Numbered from the stretch's first letter, positions 18,185 to 27,499 are shown. The stretch is DNA of 64,000 bases from Solirubrobacteraceae bacterium (GCA_023230855.1 JALNWQ010000019.1:18595-82594), one strand, 5' to 3'. Translations and numbers: made by a program. Notes: generated by a model not told the origin, from the letters alone.

Positions 18185-19660
18185 ATGACCACCACCGCCG
18201 ACCTCATCGCCCGCGTCGAGGCGGCCCCACCGGGCCCCGCGACGATCGCCGCGTTCGACTACGACGGGACGCTCGTCGCCGGGCTCTCGGCGTCCGCGTT
18301 CATGCGCGAGCGGGTCCGCCGCCGCCAGATGGGGGCGGCGGAGCTCGTCGGCCTGTTGCGGGCCGCGCGGCGCGGGATCGAGTCGGACGAGGCGTTCGCG
18401 TCGTTCCTCGACGGCGCCCTGTCCCACTGGACCGGGCAGCGCGCCGACGACCTCGACGCGCTGGGCATGCGGCTCTTCAAGCACCGCACCGCGGCCCTGC
18501 TCCGACGCGAGACGTACGCCGTCCTCGAGGCGCACCGGCGGATGGGGCACACGCTCGTCATCGCGTCGTCGGCGCTGACGTTCCAGACCGCGCCGGTCGC
18601 CCGGGCCCTCGAGGTCGACCACGTCGTCTGCACCCGTGCCGCCGTCGACGACGGCGGCCGACTCACCGGCCGGGCCGACGGCGTCCCGGTCTACGGACGC
18701 GAGAAGGCCCGGCGCGTGCTCGAGCTCGTCGACGCCCTCGGCGCGGATCCGGCCGACGCGTTCGCCTACTCCGACGGCGGCGAGGACGAGCCGCTGCTCG
18801 CCGCCGTCGGCCACGCGGCGGCGATCGAGCCCGACGACGACCTCCTCCGCGCCGCCGCCCGCCACGGGTGGCCCGTGCTCCCGTGCCGGGATCCGGCCCC
18901 ACGGGCCACGCTCACCGACGCGGCCCGCACCGTCGCGTTCTACGGCGGCTTCGCCGGCGCGATGGGCGCGGCGGCCGGCATCGGGCTCGCCCGGCGCTCC
19001 CGGCGGTCGTTCCTCGACATCGCCTTCGGCGTCGGCGCCGACGTGAGCCTCGCCGCGGCCGGGGTCGACGTGCGGGTCCTCTCCGGCTCCGCCCACCTGT
19101 GGGACGCGCGGCCATGCGTCTTCGTCTTCAACCACGCGAGCAAGGTCGACACGATCGTCATGGCCAAGCTCCTGCGGCAGGACTTCACCGGCGTCGCGAA
19201 GGCCGAGGCGAAGAACGTGCCGATGTTCGGGCAGCTCTTCCAGCTCGCCGGCATCGCGCTCATCGACCGGGCGGACGCCCAGGGCGCCCGGGCGAAGATG
19301 GAGCCGCTGATCCAACGGCTGCGGGAGGGCACCTCGGTCGCGGTGTCGCCCGAGGGCACGCGCACGCCGACCCCGCGCCTGGGGCCGTTCAAGAAGGGCC
19401 CGTTCCACATCGCGATGCAGGCCGGCGTGCCGGTCGTGCCGATCCTCTTCCGCGGCATCGACGAGGTGCAGTGGCGCGGGGCGCAGATCGTGCGCCCGGG
19501 GACCGTCGAGGTCGTCGTCCTCCCGCCGGTCGACACCTCCGAGTGGCTCCCCGAGACGGTCGATCGTCACCGCGACGACGTCCGCGCGCTCATGCTCGAC
19601 GGCCTCGACGCCTGGCCCACCGACCGACCGGCCCGGCTGACCGCGGGGGCGACGCGATGA
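18185..19660 (+). CDS. HAD-IB phosphatase fused to PlsC-type 1-acylglycerol-3-phosphate acyltransferase
   Basis: 491 residues, two domains. The N-terminal 250 are a HAD-IB hydrolase with nucleophile motif DYDGT (residues 25-29), motif II in IASSA and the C-terminal aspartates in YSDGGEDEP. The C-terminal 240 are a PlsC acyltransferase: NHASKVD (NHxxxxD, about 318-324) and SPEGTRTPTPRLGPFKKG. Same domain order as Mycobacterium Rv2483c (PlsC). It likely acylates lysophosphatidate and may dephosphorylate a lipid phosphate, feeding diacylglycerol to the WS/DGAT next door. Its stop overlaps the WS/DGAT start (ATGA, 19657). Confidence 0.88.
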   Translation: MTTTADLIARVEAAPPGPATIAAFDYDGTLVAGLSASAFMRERVRRRQMGAAELVGLLRAARRGIESDEAFASFLDGALSHWTGQRADDLDALGMRLFKHRTAALLRRETYAVLEAHRRMGHTLVIASSALTFQTAPVARALEVDHVVCTRAAVDDGGRLTGRADGVPVYGREKARRVLELVDALGADPADAFAYSDGGEDEPLLAAVGHAAAIEPDDDLLRAAARHGWPVLPCRDPAPRATLTDAARTVAFYGGFAGAMGAAAGIGLARRSRRSFLDIAFGVGADVSLAAAGVDVRVLSGSAHLWDARPCVFVFNHASKVDTIVMAKLLRQDFTGVAKAEAKNVPMFGQLFQLAGIALIDRADAQGARAKMEPLIQRLREGTSVAVSPEGTRTPTPRLGPFKKGPFHIAMQAGVPVVPILFRGIDEVQWRGAQIVRPGTVEVVVLPPVDTSEWLPETVDRHRDDVRALMLDGLDAWPTDRPARLTAGATR

Positions 19661-21060
19661 CCGATCAGGCCCTCGCGTGGGGCGCCGACGACTTCACCGC
19701 GCTCGAGGCCGTCATGTGGCGGGCCGGGGCCAACCCGACGCTGAGCTCCAACTCGGTGATCGTCGAGCAGCTCGACGTCGCCCCCGACTGGGAGCGGTTC
19801 CGCGACGCCCACGAGTGGGGCACCCGGATGGCGCCGCGGTTCCGTCAGCGCGTCGTCGACGGGCGCACCGGCCTCGGACGACCGACGTGGGTCGTCGACG
19901 AGCGGTTCGACCTCGACCGTCACGTCCGCCGGGTCGCGCTGCGCGACGGAGGCTGGGACGAGCTGCTCGACCGGGTGGCGCGGATCGCGCAGGCCCCGTT
20001 CGACGAGCGCCGACCGCCGTGGGAGGCGACCCTCGTCACCGGCCTCCCCGAGGGCCGTGTCGCGTACGTCCTCAAGCTCCACCACGCGACCCTCGACGGC
20101 GCGGCCGGGATGCAGCTCCTCGGCCGCCTGCACTCGCGCACGCGCGAGCCGACGGACGACAAGCCGCAGCCCCCGGCACCGGTCGCAGGCACGCCCCGCG
20201 TGCTCGCCCGACAGCTGCGCCGCGACGCCGGAGCGGCCGTCGGACTGCTCCGCCGTGCACCGACGCTCGGCCGCGCCGCGGCCCGGGCCGACCGGACGGT
20301 GCACGACGCCATGGCGTACGCGGCGTCGCTGCGTCGGGTCCTCGGCGACGTCGACGCGGAGCCCTCGCCGCTCTGGTCCGCGCGCGACGGGCGCTGGCGG
20401 TTCCAGGCGCTCGACGTGCGGCTCCCGCACCTGAAGGCCGCGGCCCGCGCCGCCGACGCGTCGCTCAACGACGCCTACCTCGCCGCGGTCCTCGGTGGCG
20501 TCCGGCGCTACCACGAGGAGATGGGCTCCCCCGTCGACGCGATCCCGGTCGCGATCCCGGTGTCGACGCGCCGACCCGACGACCCCGAGGGCGGCAACCG
20601 GTTCGCCGGCGCGCGGCTGCGCGGACCGGTGGGGATCGTCGACCCGGTCGAGCGGATGCACGAGGTCGGCCGGACGGTCCGCGCGCTCCGTGACGAGCCC
20701 GCGCTCGACGCGCTCGGGACGATCGCACCCGGGCTCGCCCGTCTGCCGGGCCCCGTCGTGGCCGGCCTCGCCGGGCGGCTCACCGCGGCGAACGACCTGC
20801 AGGCGTCGAACATCCCCGGGATCCGCGACGAGACCTTCATCGCCGGGGCGCGCGTCGAGCGGTGCTACGCCTTCGGACCCCTGCCGGGGTGTGCTGTGAT
20901 GGTCGTCATGGTCACCCACGGCGACATCTGCTGCGTCACCGTCAACCACGACGCCGCCGCGATCAGCGACCCCCCGCGGTTCCGTCGCTGCCTCGCCGAC
21001 GGATTCGCCGAGGTGCTCTCGCTCGTGCCCGGTGCGGCCCCGGCCGCGGAGCGGCGATGA
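19657..21060 (+). CDS. wax ester synthase/diacylglycerol acyltransferase (WS/DGAT)
   Basis: 467 residues from the ATG at 19657. The condensing-enzyme active site HHxxxDG is present as HHATLDG (about residue 143), and the C-terminal domain has NDLQASNIPG and the closing GDICCVTVNHDAAA. It joins acyl-CoA to diacylglycerol or long alcohols to make storage lipid at the membrane. Gene order HAD-PlsC, WS/DGAT, lipase matches Rv2483c-Rv2485c. Four-base overlaps on both sides show tight translational coupling. Confidence 0.9.
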   Translation: MTDQALAWGADDFTALEAVMWRAGANPTLSSNSVIVEQLDVAPDWERFRDAHEWGTRMAPRFRQRVVDGRTGLGRPTWVVDERFDLDRHVRRVALRDGGWDELLDRVARIAQAPFDERRPPWEATLVTGLPEGRVAYVLKLHHATLDGAAGMQLLGRLHSRTREPTDDKPQPPAPVAGTPRVLARQLRRDAGAAVGLLRRAPTLGRAAARADRTVHDAMAYAASLRRVLGDVDAEPSPLWSARDGRWRFQALDVRLPHLKAAARAADASLNDAYLAAVLGGVRRYHEEMGSPVDAIPVAIPVSTRRPDDPEGGNRFAGARLRGPVGIVDPVERMHEVGRTVRALRDEPALDALGTIAPGLARLPGPVVAGLAGRLTAANDLQASNIPGIRDETFIAGARVERCYAFGPLPGCAVMVVMVTHGDICCVTVNHDAAAISDPPRFRRCLADGFAEVLSLVPGAAPAAERR

Positions 21061-21884
21061 CCGGCATCGCGTCCCACCACCGTGAGGGAGCGGGAACCCC
21101 GGTGGTGCTCCTCCACGGCTTCACGGGATCGTGGCGGATCTGGCGGCACGTCATCCCGACGTTGGCGGCCCACCACGACGTCATCGCGATCGCGCTGCCC
21201 GGGCACGCCGGCTGGGAGGACGCGGTGGAGCTCGAACGCGGGGTGCCCGGCATCGTCGACGCGCTCGAGCGTCGACTCGACGACCTGGGCGTCGACCGGC
21301 CGCACCTCGTCGGCAACTCGCTCGGCGGTTGGCTGTCGATCGAGCTCGCCCGTCGGGGTCGCGCCCGATCGCTGACGGCGCTGTCGCCCGCCGGCGCATG
21401 GGAGCGCACGCGCGACCGGGCGCGGGTGATCCGGTTGATGCACCTCACCGCCGCCTATGCGGCGCGCACCCCGCCGTCGCGGGACCGGCTGCTGGCCCGC
21501 CCGCGCATGCGGCGGCTCGCGTTGCGGTCGGTGGCCGAGCACGGGGACCGGGTGCCGTACCACGAGGCGGTCGAGATCATGGCCGACGCGCGCGCGTGCA
21601 CGGCGGTCGAGCCGTTCCTGCGCTGGGCCGCGACCGTGCCGTCGCTGCTGCAGGTCGACGACGCGCCGGAGTGCCCGTCGGTCGTCGCGTGGTCCGAGTG
21701 CGACCGCGTGCTCCCGTTCGCACGGTACGGCCGGCCGATGGTCGAGGCGCTCGGGCCGGTCGCGGTCCGGCGGCTGCGCGGCGTCGGCCACGTGCCGATG
21801 CTCGACGACCCCGGGCTCGTCGCGCACACGATCCTGAGCCTCACCTCTCGCGTGGACGAGCCGACAGGAGCCCGCATCCCGTGA
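21057..21884 (+). CDS. alpha/beta hydrolase (esterase/lipase-like)
   Basis: 275 residues from an ATG overlapping the WS/DGAT stop. Oxyanion region HGFTGSWRIW (residues 21-30), nucleophile elbow GNSLGG (about 88-93), acid in WSECDRVLPF and catalytic histidine in GVGHVPMLDDP. A generic alpha/beta hydrolase; operon position suggests an acylglycerol or wax-ester hydrolase, but dehalogenases and thioesterases share these motifs. Confidence 0.85.
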   Translation: MTGIASHHREGAGTPVVLLHGFTGSWRIWRHVIPTLAAHHDVIAIALPGHAGWEDAVELERGVPGIVDALERRLDDLGVDRPHLVGNSLGGWLSIELARRGRARSLTALSPAGAWERTRDRARVIRLMHLTAAYAARTPPSRDRLLARPRMRRLALRSVAEHGDRVPYHEAVEIMADARACTAVEPFLRWAATVPSLLQVDDAPECPSVVAWSECDRVLPFARYGRPMVEALGPVAVRRLRGVGHVPMLDDPGLVAHTILSLTSRVDEPTGARIP

Positions 21885-22690
21885 CGCAGAAGACGACCGA
21901 CCACATCGACGGGACGCGCGGCCGGCTGGCCGTGCACCGCTGGATCCCGGGTGACCCACGGGCGGTGGTGGTCCTCGCCCACGGCTACGGCGAGCACGCC
22001 GGACGCTACGACGCACTCGCCCGGCACCTGGCTGGACGGGGCCTGGTCGTCGTCGCGCCCGACCACGCCGGTCATGGCGAGTCCGAGGGCGAGCGCGCGC
22101 TCATCGCGGACTTCGAGGACGTCGTCACCGACCTCGACCGCGTGACCGACACGGTCCGCGACGCGTTCGAGCCCTTGCCCCGGGTGCTGCTCGGGCACTC
22201 CCTCGGCGGCATCGTCGCCACGCGACTGGCGCAGCGCGACGCCGCGGTATGGCGCGGCCTGGCGCTCAGCGGCCCGGTGATCGGCGGCAATCCGGACATT
22301 CTCGCGCTGATCGATCTGGACCCGATCCCCGAGGTGCCGATCGACCCGGCGGCCCTCTCGCGGGACCCCGCGGTCGGCGAGGCCTACGCGGCCGATCCGC
22401 TCGTGTACCACGGAGCGTTCCGCGTCGAGACGCTCCGCGCCGTGGCGCAGACGGTCGCCGACATCGGCAGCACGGTCGAGGGCCTGGAGATCCCCCTGCT
22501 GTGGCTGCACGGCGAAGAGGACGGACTCGCCCCGCTCGACGTCACGCGGGCCGCGGTCAGCGAGCTCGGCGCCTCCACCGTCGAGCGGCACATCTACCCC
22601 GGCGCGCGGCACGAGGTCTTCAACGAGACCAACCGCGACGAGGTCATCGGTCACCTGGACGCGTTCATCGACCGCGTCGTCGCCGACTGA
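21881..22690 (+). CDS. monoacylglycerol lipase-like alpha/beta hydrolase
   Basis: 269 residues from a GTG overlapping the previous stop (GTGA), with GGAG 11 bases upstream. HGYGEHAGRY (oxyanion loop) and GHSLGG (nucleophile elbow) with DHAGHGESEGER are characteristic of bacterial monoacylglycerol lipases (Hydrolase_4 family); catalytic Asp in HGEEDGLAPL and His in GARHEVFNE. It releases fatty acid from monoacylglycerol. Last gene of the lipid-storage operon, followed by a strong terminator. Confidence 0.88.
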   Translation: MTQKTTDHIDGTRGRLAVHRWIPGDPRAVVVLAHGYGEHAGRYDALARHLAGRGLVVVAPDHAGHGESEGERALIADFEDVVTDLDRVTDTVRDAFEPLPRVLLGHSLGGIVATRLAQRDAAVWRGLALSGPVIGGNPDILALIDLDPIPEVPIDPAALSRDPAVGEAYAADPLVYHGAFRVETLRAVAQTVADIGSTVEGLEIPLLWLHGEEDGLAPLDVTRAAVSELGASTVERHIYPGARHEVFNETNRDEVIGHLDAFIDRVVAD

Positions 22691-22740
22691 ATCGCCGGCG
22701 CGGCTCCGCCCTCCGGACCCGGTGAGCCGCGGCGCACGGG

Positions 22741-22774
22741 CGTCGCCCCGGCCGTGACCGCGGCCGGGGCGACG
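22741..22774. terminator. bidirectional hairpin terminator
   Basis: Perfect 14-bp stem (22741-22754 with 22761-22774), loop TGACCG, between the convergent lipase and SCP2-like genes. Confidence 0.7.
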
Positions 22775-22783
22775 CGGGGCGCG

Positions 22784-23188
22784 TCAGGCCGTCGCGCCGT
22801 CCTTCTCCGCGATGATCTCGCGGTACATCGGGAACAGCGGCTTCGTCACCGGGACGAGCTTGAGGATCTTGCTGACCGGGCCCTTGGCCTTGACCTTGCC
22901 CTTGGCCAGACCGACCGCGAGGTTGTACTCGCCACGCCAGTACTTGTCGGCGGTGTCGGCGGACATCCAGAGCTTGACGTCGGCGTCCTTGTCGTCGCCG
23001 CCCTCGATGACCTCGACGGCGGGCTCGGTCATGCGGATGGTGAGGCTCGTGTCGGGATCGGTGTAGTACACCTGCATCACGACGCCCGAAGCGGCGAGCT
23101 TGGGGCCGGACTCGGGGTGCTCGCCGGCCTTGCGGAAGACGCCGCCGATGTACTTGTAGACGTCGTCGGCGTCGTTGAAGTAGGCCAT
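22784..23188 (-). CDS. SCP2 sterol-carrier-like protein
   Basis: 134 residues. Starts FNDADDVYKYIGGVF and contains LWMSADTADKYWRGEYNLAV and the closing KLVPVTKPLFPMYREI; the whole length aligns with the SCP2-like protein at 6292-6714. Non-catalytic binding of sterols, fatty acids or acyl-CoA is the family role. Divergent from the SCP2-like gene at 23527 and convergent with the lipase operon. Confidence 0.85.
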   Translation of the reverse strand: MAYFNDADDVYKYIGGVFRKAGEHPESGPKLAASGVVMQVYYTDPDTSLTIRMTEPAVEVIEGGDDKDADVKLWMSADTADKYWRGEYNLAVGLAKGKVKAKGPVSKILKLVPVTKPLFPMYREIIAEKDGATA

Positions 23189-23526
23189 GGATGTCCTCGC
23201 GGAGGGTTGTGCGGATTACGGCCCGGTGGGCCGGGTCGCGGAGCGCGACCCGGACGCCAGCCTCCGCGATCCGGCCGACCGGGTCGTCTCCCCCGCGAGG
23301 GACCTTGCTCCTCCACCGGACAGGGGCCCTCCCCCGCGTCGTGCCGTCGGGGAGAGCCGTCTACCCCCTCCGAGGGACCTCCTTCTTCCGTCCCGCAGAC
23401 GTCACCCGATCGTGGCGGTGCGAGATTCACCGTGTTGGGTCCGGCATGCCGCGCGCAGCCTCGCGCACGGGACCGGACGAGGGGTGAGGCCCGACCATCG
23501 GATGGCGGGCGAGGAGAGTGACCACG
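23189..23526. promoter_or_regulatory. divergent intergenic region with several GC elements
   Basis: 338 bases without a gene between two divergent SCP2-like genes. It holds at least three copies of the lipid-promoter element: CCGCGAGGGACC (23293-23304), CCGTCGGGGA (23344-23353) and CTCCGAGGGACC (23368-23379). I cannot place a -10 box at the fixed 31-35 base spacing seen elsewhere, so which gene is served is unclear. Confidence 0.35.
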
Positions 23527-23991
23527 ATGACCGCAACGGCAACTGCCGAGGAACTCGTCGACCTGCTGGTTCGGTTCTTCGACGGCGGATCGCACGATCA
23601 AGAGCTGGCCGAGCGCGTGGCGTTCGCCAACACGACGATGGCGATCCACCTCACCGACGCCGCCCACGAGGTCGGGTGCACCGTGCACCTCACCGGGACC
23701 CCGATCGAGGCGGTGCACGGCATCGACCCGAACGCCGAGATCCAGATCTACACGACGACGAAGGTCATGCTCGACGTCGTCGCCGGGCGGAGCGCGATGT
23801 CGATGGCGATCGCCGCGGGCGACATCCAGTACACGGGCCCCGTCAGGAAGTTCCTGCGGGTCGCCCCGATCCTGCAGCGGTTCGACTTCTCGATCTGGCG
23901 CGGGCACGTGGGCGAGCGCTCCGCCGCCCAGCGCGCCGCCGACGCCGTGGCCGCCGCGGCGCCCAGCGTTCCGGGCGTTCCCGGGACCTGA
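23527..23991 (+). CDS. SCP2 sterol-carrier-like protein
   Basis: 154 residues from the ATG at 23527, chosen because GAGGAGA lies 9 bases upstream; the in-frame GTG at 23518 overlaps that site. SCP2-like fold with VHGIDPNAEIQIYTTTKVML and the ending GDIQYTGPVRKFLRVAPIL, which mirrors the closing helix of the 4201-4725 protein; the two form one subtype and the other two SCP2-like proteins another. Ala-rich C-terminal tail. Probable lipid carrier. Confidence 0.82.
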   Translation: MTATATAEELVDLLVRFFDGGSHDQELAERVAFANTTMAIHLTDAAHEVGCTVHLTGTPIEAVHGIDPNAEIQIYTTTKVMLDVVAGRSAMSMAIAAGDIQYTGPVRKFLRVAPILQRFDFSIWRGHVGERSAAQRAADAVAAAAPSVPGVPGT

Positions 23992-23992
23992 G

Positions 23993-24037
23993 CCGCCGCT
24001 CCGGGTCGATCCCGAACGGGTCGACCCGGAGCGGCGG
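23993..24037. terminator. bidirectional hairpin terminator
   Basis: Perfect 17-bp stem (23993-24009 with 24021-24037) immediately after the SCP2-like stop and immediately before the stop of the mce-operon membrane protein gene on the other strand. Confidence 0.75.
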
Positions 24038-24805
24038 TCAGGTCGCGTCCGCGGGGATCGCCCGCGTCGACGACCATGCCGGCGGGCGGCCCCCCGGCCA
24101 CCAGCCGAGCATCAGCGCGCCGAGGCACGCCATCCACCCGGCGAGGAGCGCATCGCCGATCGGCAGCACCACGAACGCCGCCGCGGCCGCCATCCCCCAG
24201 TAGCCGAGGAACCGGGTCAGCAGGCCGACCTTCATCGCCGCGACGGCGATGAACCCGAGCCACAGCGCGAGGACCAGGCGACTGATCGTGTCGCCCGAGC
24301 TCGCGGCCCGGAGCATGGTCGAGTCGTCGATGAGCTCCCGGGCACGGGCCGTCGTGCCCCCGCCCTCGGCGACGAACTGCTGCGCGACGTCGCTCAGGGC
24401 GACGAACCCGACGACCGTCGACGCCGCGACGAGCCCCGGACCGATGATCGTGAGCCACAGGGTCGGCTTCGTCGCGACCCGGGCGTCACGGGTGCGGACG
24501 AGCGTCCACAGGTGGAGGCCCACGAGCGCCACGAGCACCAGGCCGGCGACCCGTAGGCCGACCGCGAGCGTGTGCTCCAGCTCGTGGCCGTGCAGGTCGG
24601 TGAGGCGCTGCGCGTGGTCGATCGGACGGTCGGCGTAGCCGGGACCGACCGGCGCCGGGGTGCCCGTCGACGCGGTCGCCGTCAGGACGACCGACGCCAG
24701 CATCGCGGCGATGCCGGCGAACGCGGCGACGCCGACGAGCCGTCCACGGCGACGCTCCTGCTCGAGCAGGACGTGCGCCGCGGACGGGGACCGGCGCTCA
24801 GTCAC
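24038..24805 (-). CDS. polytopic membrane protein at end of mce operon
   Basis: 255 residues from a GTG at 24805 that overlaps the mceF stop by 8 bases. One membrane span near residues 20-40, then about five more between 80 and 235; the periplasmic loop after the first span is His/Asp-rich (TDLHGHELEHT). No enzyme motif recognised. It resembles no standard Mce-associated protein I can name, but the overlap puts it in the mce transcript, as accessory membrane proteins often are. Confidence 0.65.
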   Translation of the reverse strand: MTERRSPSAAHVLLEQERRRGRLVGVAAFAGIAAMLASVVLTATASTGTPAPVGPGYADRPIDHAQRLTDLHGHELEHTLAVGLRVAGLVLVALVGLHLWTLVRTRDARVATKPTLWLTIIGPGLVAASTVVGFVALSDVAQQFVAEGGGTTARARELIDDSTMLRAASSGDTISRLVLALWLGFIAVAAMKVGLLTRFLGYWGMAAAAAFVVLPIGDALLAGWMACLGALMLGWWPGGRPPAWSSTRAIPADAT

Positions 24806-26150
24806 CACCGCCCAGGACGCGCGGCGCGGCCTCGATGCGCTTGTACTTGCTGTCGTCCTGCGCGTACTCGAAGTCCGGCTGGCGGTTGGGCTCGCGGTAG
24901 TGGTTCTTCTTCTGGTCGAGCACCTGCGGCACGATGCCCTGGTCGAGCAGCGGGGCGACGAGCGCCCGCAGCTCCGGCGTCCAGCCGGAGAACGTGCGAT
25001 CGCCGACGGGGCAGAGGCAGCCGCCGATGGCGCCGAACCGGTCGAGCCACGCGCCGGTGCCCATCTTGGAGAGGAGGCCGACCACGTCACGATGGTACGG
25101 CTTGGCGTAGGTCAGGAACGGGTTGGCCTCGGCGAGGAACCCGTCGGCCGTCTTCGCGATCGGCCGGCTCTGCTCCGCGAACTCCTTCAGCTCGACGAGC
25201 GCCGGATCGGCGGTCTTCGCCAGGGCGGGCAACGACGCCACGAGGCGGCGCGCCTGGCGCGCCGTCGGGACGAGCTGGTCGAGCACCGGCCGCAGGGTCG
25301 TGAGGGCGACCCGGGCGTCGTCGACCACGGGGGTCGCGGTGCCCGCGAACGCCGTCAACCGGTCGACGGTGCCGCGCGTCTGGCGGAACGTGCCCGGGAT
25401 GGTGTCGAGCGCGGACTTCAGCGCCTGGTCCCGCGACGCCACCGCCTCGGAGGTCGCCTTGACCGAGCCGATGAGCCGCTGGATGTCGGCGTTGCGCGAC
25501 CCGACGGCGTTCATCAGCACGCCGGTGTTCTGGACGATCGACGCGACCTGCGCCCGCCGGTCGTCCAGGACCTCCATGAGCTTCATGCCGCTCGTGCTGA
25601 GGTCCGGGACCCGGTTGAACAGCTCGTTGAGGTCGGACGCCCGTCCCTTGACGCCCTTGCCGGTCGCCTGGAGGTTGCGCGAGATCCGGTCACGGGTCTC
25701 CGCGTCGAGCGACGACAGCACGCGGTCGATCGGCACGGCCTCCTTCTGGGCCTTGACGGTGATCCGTCCGCCGTCCGGCACCGCGCCGGCCTTGGCGCTG
25801 CCCGGATTGACCTCGATGTAGTTCTCGCCGACGAGCGTCTTCTGGCGGACGAGGATCTCCGCGTCCTCGTGGATCGGCGCGTGCTCCTTCTTGATGTGGA
25901 GGACGACCTCGATCCGCTCGCCGACGTTCTTCACGCTGTCGACCGAGCCGATCTTCACCCCGGCGGCACGGACGTCGGCGTTCTGCGACAGCTGCTGCGA
26001 GTCCGTGAGCGTCGCGGTCACCTCGTAGGGCGTCGACTGGAACGGCAGGTCGCCGCCGGCCGTGTCCCAGAAGTAGGCGAGGATCGCCAGCGCGCCGGCG
26101 ATGAGCACCAGGACCGCACCGAGCTTGGGGATGACGTGCGGGGTCTTCAC
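24798..26150 (-). CDS. mceF: Mce family protein, sixth position (MceF-like)
   Basis: 450 residues. One N-terminal membrane anchor (about 10-30), MCE/MlaD domain (about 40-120; VTATLTDSQQL, VRAAGVKIGSV, GENYIEV), then a long helical region with repeated heptad-like stretches up to about 350, and a Cys pair in GGCLCPVGD. Forms part of a hetero-oligomeric tube carrying lipids across the envelope to the YrbE permease. Start overlaps the mceE stop (ATGA). Confidence 0.88.
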   Translation of the reverse strand: MKTPHVIPKLGAVLVLIAGALAILAYFWDTAGGDLPFQSTPYEVTATLTDSQQLSQNADVRAAGVKIGSVDSVKNVGERIEVVLHIKKEHAPIHEDAEILVRQKTLVGENYIEVNPGSAKAGAVPDGGRITVKAQKEAVPIDRVLSSLDAETRDRISRNLQATGKGVKGRASDLNELFNRVPDLSTSGMKLMEVLDDRRAQVASIVQNTGVLMNAVGSRNADIQRLIGSVKATSEAVASRDQALKSALDTIPGTFRQTRGTVDRLTAFAGTATPVVDDARVALTTLRPVLDQLVPTARQARRLVASLPALAKTADPALVELKEFAEQSRPIAKTADGFLAEANPFLTYAKPYHRDVVGLLSKMGTGAWLDRFGAIGGCLCPVGDRTFSGWTPELRALVAPLLDQGIVPQVLDQKKNHYREPNRQPDFEYAQDDSKYKRIEAAPRVLGGGD

Positions 26151-27499
26151 TGGTCCCCCTCCTTCTTCTGGTCAGGCTTGGTCGGCAGCGGCCGCGACCC
26201 GACGCCGTTGCCCTTCACCGCGCCCTCCGGGTCGGTGAAGCACGCCGGCACGATCCGCCAGTCGAAGTCCTTCAACAGGACCGACGCGGAGGACAGGTCG
26301 ACGATCGCGGTCGCCCGGGCGTTGGCGACGAGGCTCTCGCTCTCCGCCCACTTCGTCATGGAGATGAGGCGCGACAGGAACGTCCCGGCGACCGGCAGGC
26401 ACGGGGTGGCCAACTTGACGCCCTTGGCGACCTGCGGGAGCTGCGGGTTGAGCAGGCCGAGCGTCTTGTCGGCCGTGCTCGTGTTGCCGGGGAGCTGGAC
26501 CGCGAGCGGCTTGAGGCTCCGCACCGCGGGTCGTAGCGCGCTCACGGCCGGGATCGCCGCGGTGGCGAGCGACCCGAGGTCCTCCAAGCCCTTGGGCAGC
26601 GCATCGGCGACCGGAACGAGCGACTTGACGGCCGCGTCGAGCTTCGTCTGCGTCGTGCGCAGGTTCCGGAACGTCGTGCTCGCCGTCTGCAGGGTGCCCG
26701 GCAGGCGTGCGAGCGTCGCGTCGAGCGTGCTCCCGTGCTCGGCGAGCGTGCCGAGGGTCTTCTGCCCCTGGGCGACGAAGCCGCGGAGCTGACGGTCTCG
26801 CGTCGAAAGGGTCTGGGCGATGTTCGCGAAGTTCGTGACGAGCCGCCGGGTGTTGGCGCGCCGCGCGTCGAGCACCTCGCCGAGGTCGGCGGCGGTCTCG
26901 AGGAACGGCCCGAGCGACGCGAACGTCCGGCGGAGCTGATCGCCGTTGTCCTCGGTGCCCTTGCCGAGCTCGTTGATGAGCGACGCGAGTCGCGGGCGGG
27001 TGTCGTCGTCGAGCACGTTGAGGACGCGACCGACCTCGACCATGTCCTTCGTCCGCGACACGGGGAGGACCTCGTCGGGCGCGAGCTCGGGCGTGCCCTC
27101 GGTCCCCCGGCTCGTGATGTCGACGTACATGTCCTCGAGCGCGGTCACCGGGCGGATCGAGACCTTGGCGTCACGCCGGAGGGGCGCGTACTTCTTCTCG
27201 ACGTTGAGGATGAGGACGGGCTTGCCGTCGACGAGCTCGGAGCCCTTGATGCTGCCGGCCTTGACGCCGGCGATCCGCAGCTCGTGGCGTCCGGGGACGA
27301 CGCCCTCGACGTTGTCGAACCGCACCTTGTACTGGACGTAGTCGACCCAGGGCTTGTCGCCGGCCAGGTTCTTGACGACGTAGGCGGCCGTGGCGATGCC
27401 TCCGACGATCAGCAGGAGGAACAGCAGCGCGGGCTTGGCGGAGCGCTTGAGCTCCAGCGCGATCCGGTCGAACCCGGCGCGATCGGCGTCGTTGCTCAT
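26147..27499 (-). CDS. mceE: Mce family protein, fifth position (MceE-like)
   Basis: 450 residues from the ATG at 27499. Anchor helix (about 22-42), MCE domain (about 50-135; YKVRFDNVEGVVPGRHELRIAG), then an extended helical shaft and a C-terminal part with DWRIVPACFTDPEG. In mycobacteria MceE is normally a lipoprotein; here there is no lipobox cysteine, only an uncleaved anchor. Overlaps both neighbours by 4 bases. Confidence 0.87.
   Translation of the reverse strand: MSNDADRAGFDRIALELKRSAKPALLFLLLIVGGIATAAYVVKNLAGDKPWVDYVQYKVRFDNVEGVVPGRHELRIAGVKAGSIKGSELVDGKPVLILNVEKKYAPLRRDAKVSIRPVTALEDMYVDITSRGTEGTPELAPDEVLPVSRTKDMVEVGRVLNVLDDDTRPRLASLINELGKGTEDNGDQLRRTFASLGPFLETAADLGEVLDARRANTRRLVTNFANIAQTLSTRDRQLRGFVAQGQKTLGTLAEHGSTLDATLARLPGTLQTASTTFRNLRTTQTKLDAAVKSLVPVADALPKGLEDLGSLATAAIPAVSALRPAVRSLKPLAVQLPGNTSTADKTLGLLNPQLPQVAKGVKLATPCLPVAGTFLSRLISMTKWAESESLVANARATAIVDLSSASVLLKDFDWRIVPACFTDPEGAVKGNGVGSRPLPTKPDQKKEGDQ

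Noticed and set aside
17749..21060. 1103-residue frame starting inside ribB
   Set aside because: Only the part from 19657 matches a protein family (WS/DGAT); upstream is out-of-frame ribB and HAD-PlsC sequence.
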